DNA of 64,000 bases from CAZLIC01 sp964559535. Lineage in GTDB: Bacteria; Pseudomonadota; Alphaproteobacteria; Rhodobacterales; Rhodobacteraceae. The stretch covers positions 110,466 to 174,465 of the forward strand of contig CAZLIC010000002.1 of the NCBI GenBank assembly GCA_964559535.1, given 5' to 3'. The number at the start of each line of letters is the position of its first letter. Positions within the stretch are counted from its first letter, which is position 1. Of the stretch, positions 60,194 to 64,000 are shown one piece after another. Both the position numbers and the translations under genes were made by a program. The notes beneath the pieces were generated by a model. It had not been told where the DNA came from and searched no databases. It saw only the letters and a list, made by a program, of their open reading frames with translations.

Positions 60194-63113
60194 TCTGCTT
60201 GGCCCCATCCTTGTCGTAGAACACAGCACTGACGATCCGCGCCTTCACCTCGCCGCCGTCGGCCTTGCCGAACACCACCGTCTGGCCCATCCGTTCCGGC
60301 CCGTGGGCGATCAGGCCCATGGCGATGCCGCGCTTCAACGTCGGGCTGAAATAGGTTGACGTGATGCGACCTTCCACGTTCCGCTGGCCGTTGCCGTTTA
60401 CCCCCGCCGCCACGGCATAGGCGCCGTCCGGCAAAACCGCGCCATCCAGCGATTCCAGCCCCACCAGCTTCCAGCGGTCAGGGCTGGCCAGGTACTCGCG
60501 CTGCTGGCCGCGCTTGCCCAGATAGTCGGGCTTTTTCTTCGAGATCGCCCAGTCCAGCCCCAGGTCCTGCGGGATCACCGTGCCATCGGTTTCGTCGCCG
60601 ATCATGATGAAGCCCTTTTCGGCCCGCATGACGTGCAGCGCTTCGGTGCCGTAGGGCATGATCCCGAAAGGTTCACCGGCGGTTACACAAGCGTCCCAGA
60701 AGGCCCGGCCCTGTGCGGCGGGAACGGCGATTTCGTAGGACAGTTCGCCCGAGAAACTGATGCGGTAGACCCGCGCAGGGATGCCCGCGAGCGTGCCGTC
60801 AGACCAGGCCATGAACGGCAGCGTTTCCTTCGAGACGTCCATTCCGCCAAGTTTTTCAAGCACATCGCGGGCATTCGGGCCAACGATGGCGATCTGGGCG
60901 TATTGTTCGGTGACGTTCGCGGTGTAGACCTGCCAGTCCCACCATTCGCACTGCAGCCAGTCTTCCATCCAGCCGTGGATACGGTCGGCCCCACCAGATG
61001 TGGTATGGCAGAGGAAGGTATCCTCCGAGATACGCGCAACAACGCCATCATCGGACAGAAAGCCCTGTTCGTTGCACATCAGGCCATAGCGGCACTTGCC
61101 GACTGGCAGGGTGGACATCACACCGGTATACAGCATGTCGAGGAAGCGGCCGGCATCCGGGCCCTTGACGATGATCTTGCCCAGTGTGGAGGCATCAAGG
61201 ATTCCAACGCGTTGGCGGGTGTTGTTCACCTCGCGCTCGACCGCGACCGCGTGCGTCTCTCCGCCCTGCGGGAAGCAGTAGGGGCGGCGCCACAGGCCCA
61301 CCGGTTCCATGTAAGCGCCTGATTCCACGTGCCAATCGTGGATGGGCGTGCGGCGCAGCGGCTGAAAGATGTCGCCCCGCGCCTCACCGGCCAGCGCGCC
61401 CAGCGTGACCGGGCTGTAGGGCGGGCGGAAGGTGGTGGTGCCAACCTCGGGGACAGGGCTGTTCAGGGCCTGCGCAAGGATGGACAGGCCATTGATGTTG
61501 CTGAGTTTTCCCTGGTCTGTCGCCATCCCCAGCGTGGTGTATCGCTTGGTGTGTTCGACCGATTCATAGCCTTCACGGGCGGCCAGTTGCACGTCGCTGA
61601 CCTTCACGTCGTTCTGGTAGTCAAGCCACATCTTGGCGCGCAGCGCGGGGCCGGCACCTTGCGGCATGGGGCGTATGACATCCGTGGTGCCCGTGTAGGG
61701 CATCTGTAGCTCATCTGTGGCGACACCCGACGCGGCGCCGACGCATTCCACCAGCGGCGTGCCATCATGGTTGATCGGCGGGCGGGCCGGATCAGGCCGG
61801 AAGCCCTGCGCCCCGGCATCCCATGTCAGCTTGCCGCCGCAGTGGCTGTACAGGTGCACCACCGGCGACCATCCGCCGCACATGGCGACAGCCTCGCAGG
61901 CAATCTCCTCGGTCACCGCGCCTTCGCCTTCCATCAGGCCGATCTGCACGCCGGTAACGGCCTTGCCGCCCTTCACCTTGACCACCGCCTTGCCGGTTTC
62001 CACGCGGATGCCCGCGGCGCGCGCCTTGGCCGGAAGCTCGCCGGTGGCGCTGCCGCGTGCGTCCAGCACCACGGGCACCGACAGCCCGGCCTGCACCAGC
62101 GCCAGCGCGGTGCGATAGCCGTCATCGCAGGTGGTCACCACCACCGTGCGGTCGCCCGGCGAGACGCCGAAGTTCACCACATAGTCGCGCACGGCCGAGG
62201 CCAGCATCACGCCGGGAATGTCGTTTCCGGCGAACGGGATGGGGCGTTCGATGGCGCCGGTGGCGGCCGTGATGCGGCCCGCGCGGATGCGCCACAGCCG
62301 CTTGCGCGGGCCCGGGGCGCCGGGGGAGTGGTCGGTCAGCCGTTCCTCGGCCAGGACATAGCCGTGGTCATAGACCCCCGCCACCATGCAGCGCGCGACC
62401 ATGGTGACGTTGGGCATGGCCATGAGCGCGGTCACCTGCGCATCCACCCAGGCGGCGGGGTCTTGCCCGCTGATCCCGGTGCAATCCACCGGCGCGCGGC
62501 CGCCCCAATGCGGGGTCTGTTCCATGACGATCACGCGCTGCCCGGCCTCGGCGGCCTTGCGCGCGGCCATCAGGCCCGCCACGCCGCCGCCTGCCACCAG
62601 CACGTCGCAGAAGGCGTACGTCTGTTCATAGCGGTCGGCGTCACGGTCTTTCGGGGCCTGTCCCAGACCCGCCGACTGGCGGATGACCGGCTCGAAGACG
62701 TGTTTCCAGAACGGGCGGGGGTGGATGAAGGTCTTGTAGTAGAACCCGGCGGGCAGGAAGCGGGCGGCGTAGTTGTTCAGCACGCCGATGTCGAAGTCGA
62801 GCGAGGGCCAGTGGTTCTGGCTGCGCGCCGTCAGGCCGTCGAAGAGTTCGGTGGTGGTGGCCCGCTGGTTGGGTTCGAACCGCCCGCCCTGCCCCATGTT
62901 GACCAGAGCGTTCGGTTCTTCGGGGCCGGCGGCCACGATGCCGCGCGGGCGGTGATACTTGAAGCTGCGGCCCACCAGCATCTGGCCATTGGCCAGCAGG
63001 GCCGAGGCCAGCGTGTCTCCGGCATGGCCGCGCAACCGCTTGCCGTTGAAGGTGAAGTCGATGGCGGTGGTGCGGTCGATCAGGCGACCGCCACGGGCAA
63101 GGCGCGTGGTCAT
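60186..63113 (-). CDS. soxA: Sarcosine oxidase alpha subunit
   Basis: 975 residues, full length. N-terminal fold with TFNGKRLRGHAGDTLASALL, a NAD-binding Rossmann motif (VAGGGVAGLMAARKAAEAG near residue 175) and a C-terminal GcvT-type domain for tetrahydrofolate (from about 590; ISFSGELSYEIAVP near 850). Start 63113 overlaps the soxD stop. The open frame upstream to 63506 is overlap with soxD. Confidence 0.96.
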   Translation of the reverse strand: MTTRLARGGRLIDRTTAIDFTFNGKRLRGHAGDTLASALLANGQMLVGRSFKYHRPRGIVAAGPEEPNALVNMGQGGRFEPNQRATTTELFDGLTARSQNHWPSLDFDIGVLNNYAARFLPAGFYYKTFIHPRPFWKHVFEPVIRQSAGLGQAPKDRDADRYEQTYAFCDVLVAGGGVAGLMAARKAAEAGQRVIVMEQTPHWGGRAPVDCTGISGQDPAAWVDAQVTALMAMPNVTMVARCMVAGVYDHGYVLAEERLTDHSPGAPGPRKRLWRIRAGRITAATGAIERPIPFAGNDIPGVMLASAVRDYVVNFGVSPGDRTVVVTTCDDGYRTALALVQAGLSVPVVLDARGSATGELPAKARAAGIRVETGKAVVKVKGGKAVTGVQIGLMEGEGAVTEEIACEAVAMCGGWSPVVHLYSHCGGKLTWDAGAQGFRPDPARPPINHDGTPLVECVGAASGVATDELQMPYTGTTDVIRPMPQGAGPALRAKMWLDYQNDVKVSDVQLAAREGYESVEHTKRYTTLGMATDQGKLSNINGLSILAQALNSPVPEVGTTTFRPPYSPVTLGALAGEARGDIFQPLRRTPIHDWHVESGAYMEPVGLWRRPYCFPQGGETHAVAVEREVNNTRQRVGILDASTLGKIIVKGPDAGRFLDMLYTGVMSTLPVGKCRYGLMCNEQGFLSDDGVVARISEDTFLCHTTSGGADRIHGWMEDWLQCEWWDWQVYTANVTEQYAQIAIVGPNARDVLEKLGGMDVSKETLPFMAWSDGTLAGIPARVYRISFSGELSYEIAVPAAQGRAFWDACVTAGEPFGIMPYGTEALHVMRAEKGFIMIGDETDGTVIPQDLGLDWAISKKKPDYLGKRGQQREYLASPDRWKLVGLESLDGAVLPDGAYAVAAGVNGNGQRNVEGRITSTYFSPTLKRGIAMGLIAHGPERMGQTVVFGKADGGEVKARIVSAVFYDKDGAKQNV

Positions 63114-63430
63114 GCGGGATTCCAGTCGGGACGGCGGGCGCGGATGGCGGCGATGATGTCGGGCGTGGGGCCGCTGGTCTGCGCCGGGTAGGTGCCGAAC
63201 ACCTCCAGCGTCGCGGTGCAGCGGGCGGCCAGGAACCACTTGCCGCAGCCATAGGCGTGGCGCCAGCGTTCGAAATGCACGCCCTTGGGGTTGGTGCGGG
63301 CGAACATGTAGGATTCGAATTCGGCGTCGGACGACCCCGGCCCGAAGCGTTTCAGATGCGCCTCGCCGCCGGGGGCAAGTTCGGTTTCCTCGGCAGCGAT
63401 GCCGCAGCAGGGGCAGGTCAGGATCAGCAT
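63110..63430 (-). CDS. soxD: Sarcosine oxidase delta subunit
   Basis: 106 residues. The zinc site of SoxD is seen as CPCC near the N-terminus (Cys6, Cys9) plus HAYGCGKW with a His and Cys later. FARTNPKGVHFERWRH is characteristic. It overlaps soxA by 4 bases. Upstream, where soxB would normally follow directly, lie a repeat and a divergent small gene. Confidence 0.94.
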   Translation of the reverse strand: MLILTCPCCGIAAEETELAPGGEAHLKRFGPGSSDAEFESYMFARTNPKGVHFERWRHAYGCGKWFLAARCTATLEVFGTYPAQTSGPTPDIIAAIRARRPDWNPA

Positions 63431-63455
63431 GGCGGCAGCTTCCCCTTTGGCAAGA

Positions 63456-63502
63456 CCCGGGGCGCTGCCCCGGACCCCGGGGTACTTGAGCAAGGTGAAT
63501 AG
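63456..63502 (+). repeat. GC-rich hairpin repeat, copy 2 (first copy at 12257-12305)
   Basis: CCGGGGC-GCT-GCCCCGG (63457-63473) is a perfect 7-bp stem with 3-base loop, followed by ACCCCGGGGTACTTGAGCAAGGTGAAT. It matches copy 1 in order and spacing of blocks. It lies in the soxD leader, opposite in direction to the gene. Confidence 0.7.
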
Positions 63503-63659
63503 GCAAGGGGTGTCAGCATGGAGAGGCTCCACAAAGCATGGGGGACAGCCGCGCGCCGCAAACAGCGTTGACGCGGGCCTGGCCACCCGAGCAGTATCCG
63601 GTGTCGCGCGAAGCGGGAAACCGGTTGCCCGACGCCTTGGCGGCCGCTAGCGTTGCGGG

Positions 63660-63872
63660 ATGAACATGACGGTCATCCTGATCCTGGGCGGTGCGGGGGC
63701 GCTTGTGTTGTGGGCGTGGATTTCCGAATCCGGCCGCAAGCGGCGCCGGGGCGCAGATACGATCTGGATCGACAGCGGCGACCATCACCACCACCATCGG
63801 CATGAGCGGGGCGATGACCGGGATGGCCCCGGCGATTCCGTTGACAACGGGGATTCGGGCGGCGACGACTGA
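63660..63872 (+). CDS. Membrane-anchored mini-protein with His-rich and Asp-rich tail
   Basis: 70 residues. One N-terminal hydrophobic helix (about 3-20, TVILILGGAGALVLWAWI), a basic RKRRR stop-transfer, then a run of five His (HHHHHRH) and an acidic Asp/Gly tail. Similar small tailed proteins are common in this order but uncharacterised; metal binding by the tail is possible. An ATG six bases later is an equally good start. It runs antiparallel to, and inside, the sox operon. Confidence 0.55.
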   Translation: MNMTVILILGGAGALVLWAWISESGRKRRRGADTIWIDSGDHHHHHRHERGDDRDGPGDSVDNGDSGGDD

Positions 63873-63874
63873 CA

Positions 63875-64000
63875 TCAATGCGCCACCCCCGCCGCCACGC
63901 TTTCGTCGATGAATTTCCCCTCGCGGAAGCGGTACATCGAGAAGTCGGCGGCCAGCGGGCCGGGTTCGCCCTTGGCCATGAGTTCGGCCATCGCCCAGCC
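63875..64000 (-). CDS. soxB: Sarcosine oxidase beta subunit, 3' end only
   Basis: Only the last 41 codons are in the window; the gene enters from the right edge. The visible end reads MAKGEPGPLAADFSMYRF and closes with DESVAAGVAH. This matches the C-terminus of the flavin-carrying SoxB subunit, which is expected upstream of soxD. It ends 2 bases from the divergent-strand small gene. Confidence 0.85.
   Translation of the reverse strand, partial: GWAMAELMAKGEPGPLAADFSMYRFREGKFIDESVAAGVAH

Overview
The window is a gene-dense, high-GC (roughly two thirds G+C by eye) chromosomal segment of an alphaproteobacterium, most likely a member of the Rhodobacterales (Paracoccaceae/Roseobacteraceae type). 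Pointers are the soxB-D-A-G sarcosine oxidase operon, the aglEFGAK/aglR alpha-glucoside locus, a Glu-type metA, a DUF1127 mini-protein opposite a MocR regulator, an rplM-rpsI pair preceded by a good sigma-70 promoter, and intergenic palindromic repeats of a kind familiar from this order. No tRNA, rRNA, CRISPR array, insertion sequence or prophage gene was recognised. The species cannot be named from the sequence.

Layout. 1-8.7 kb: an IclR regulator (cut by the window edge) faces a tightly packed six-gene operon: TctC-TctB-TctA transporter, aldehyde dehydrogenase, a dimethylglycine-dehydrogenase-like flavoprotein fused to a GcvT-type domain, and a Tm-1/UPF0261 protein. It looks like one catabolic unit for an unidentified, possibly N-methylated, carboxylate. 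8.8-14 kb: HpaR-controlled homoprotocatechuate meta-cleavage genes hpaF-E-D-G-H; the aldolase hpaI and hydroxylase hpaBC are not here. 14-19.5 kb (all minus): TetR and PPK2, a Tat-type alpha/beta hydrolase, metA, a P-loop ATPase and a FadL-like porin. 19.6-23.8 kb: a polyamine-type ABC importer without binding protein, a DMT permease and a small conserved-looking protein. 23.9-28.2 kb: MocR regulator/DUF1127 divergent pair, an acyltransferase with SGNH tail, then an eroded region with an RTX-like relic. 28.3-30.2 kb: rplM-rpsI and an SseB-like protein.

30.3-35.6 kb: a NhaA-like antiporter whose essential Asp pair is altered, a capsule-export kpsT-kpsE pair without permease, and a urease cluster cut down to ureD-ureA-ureB. 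35.7-38.6 kb: TehA/SLAC1-type channel, phytanoyl-CoA dioxygenase-like enzyme, agmatinase-family enzyme. 38.7-49 kb: complete alpha-glucoside locus: aglK (ATPase), aglA (GH13), aglG and aglF (permeases), aglE (binding protein) on minus, and divergent aglR, GH1 beta-glucosidase and glucokinase on plus, with several LacI-type operators between. 49-60 kb: housekeeping genes der, bamB and a YfgM-like gene in the order known from E. coli, an Atm1/HMT1-type exporter, a large Pro/Glu-rich LysM protein, a LOG-family enzyme, a Tat metallophosphoesterase coupled to sodB, and a small secreted protein. 59.7-64 kb: soxG-A-D and the 3' end of soxB, with a divergent His/Asp-rich mini-protein and a palindromic repeat lodged between soxD and soxB.

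The main theme is uptake and oxidation of organic nutrients (carboxylates, aromatic acids, alpha-glucosides, sarcosine, polyamines), mixed with several partial gene sets (urease, capsule export, homoprotocatechuate, polyamine uptake) and three families of intergenic palindromic elements. The best candidate for an undescribed system is the IclR-TctCBA-ALDH-flavoprotein-Tm-1 operon at 507-8747.
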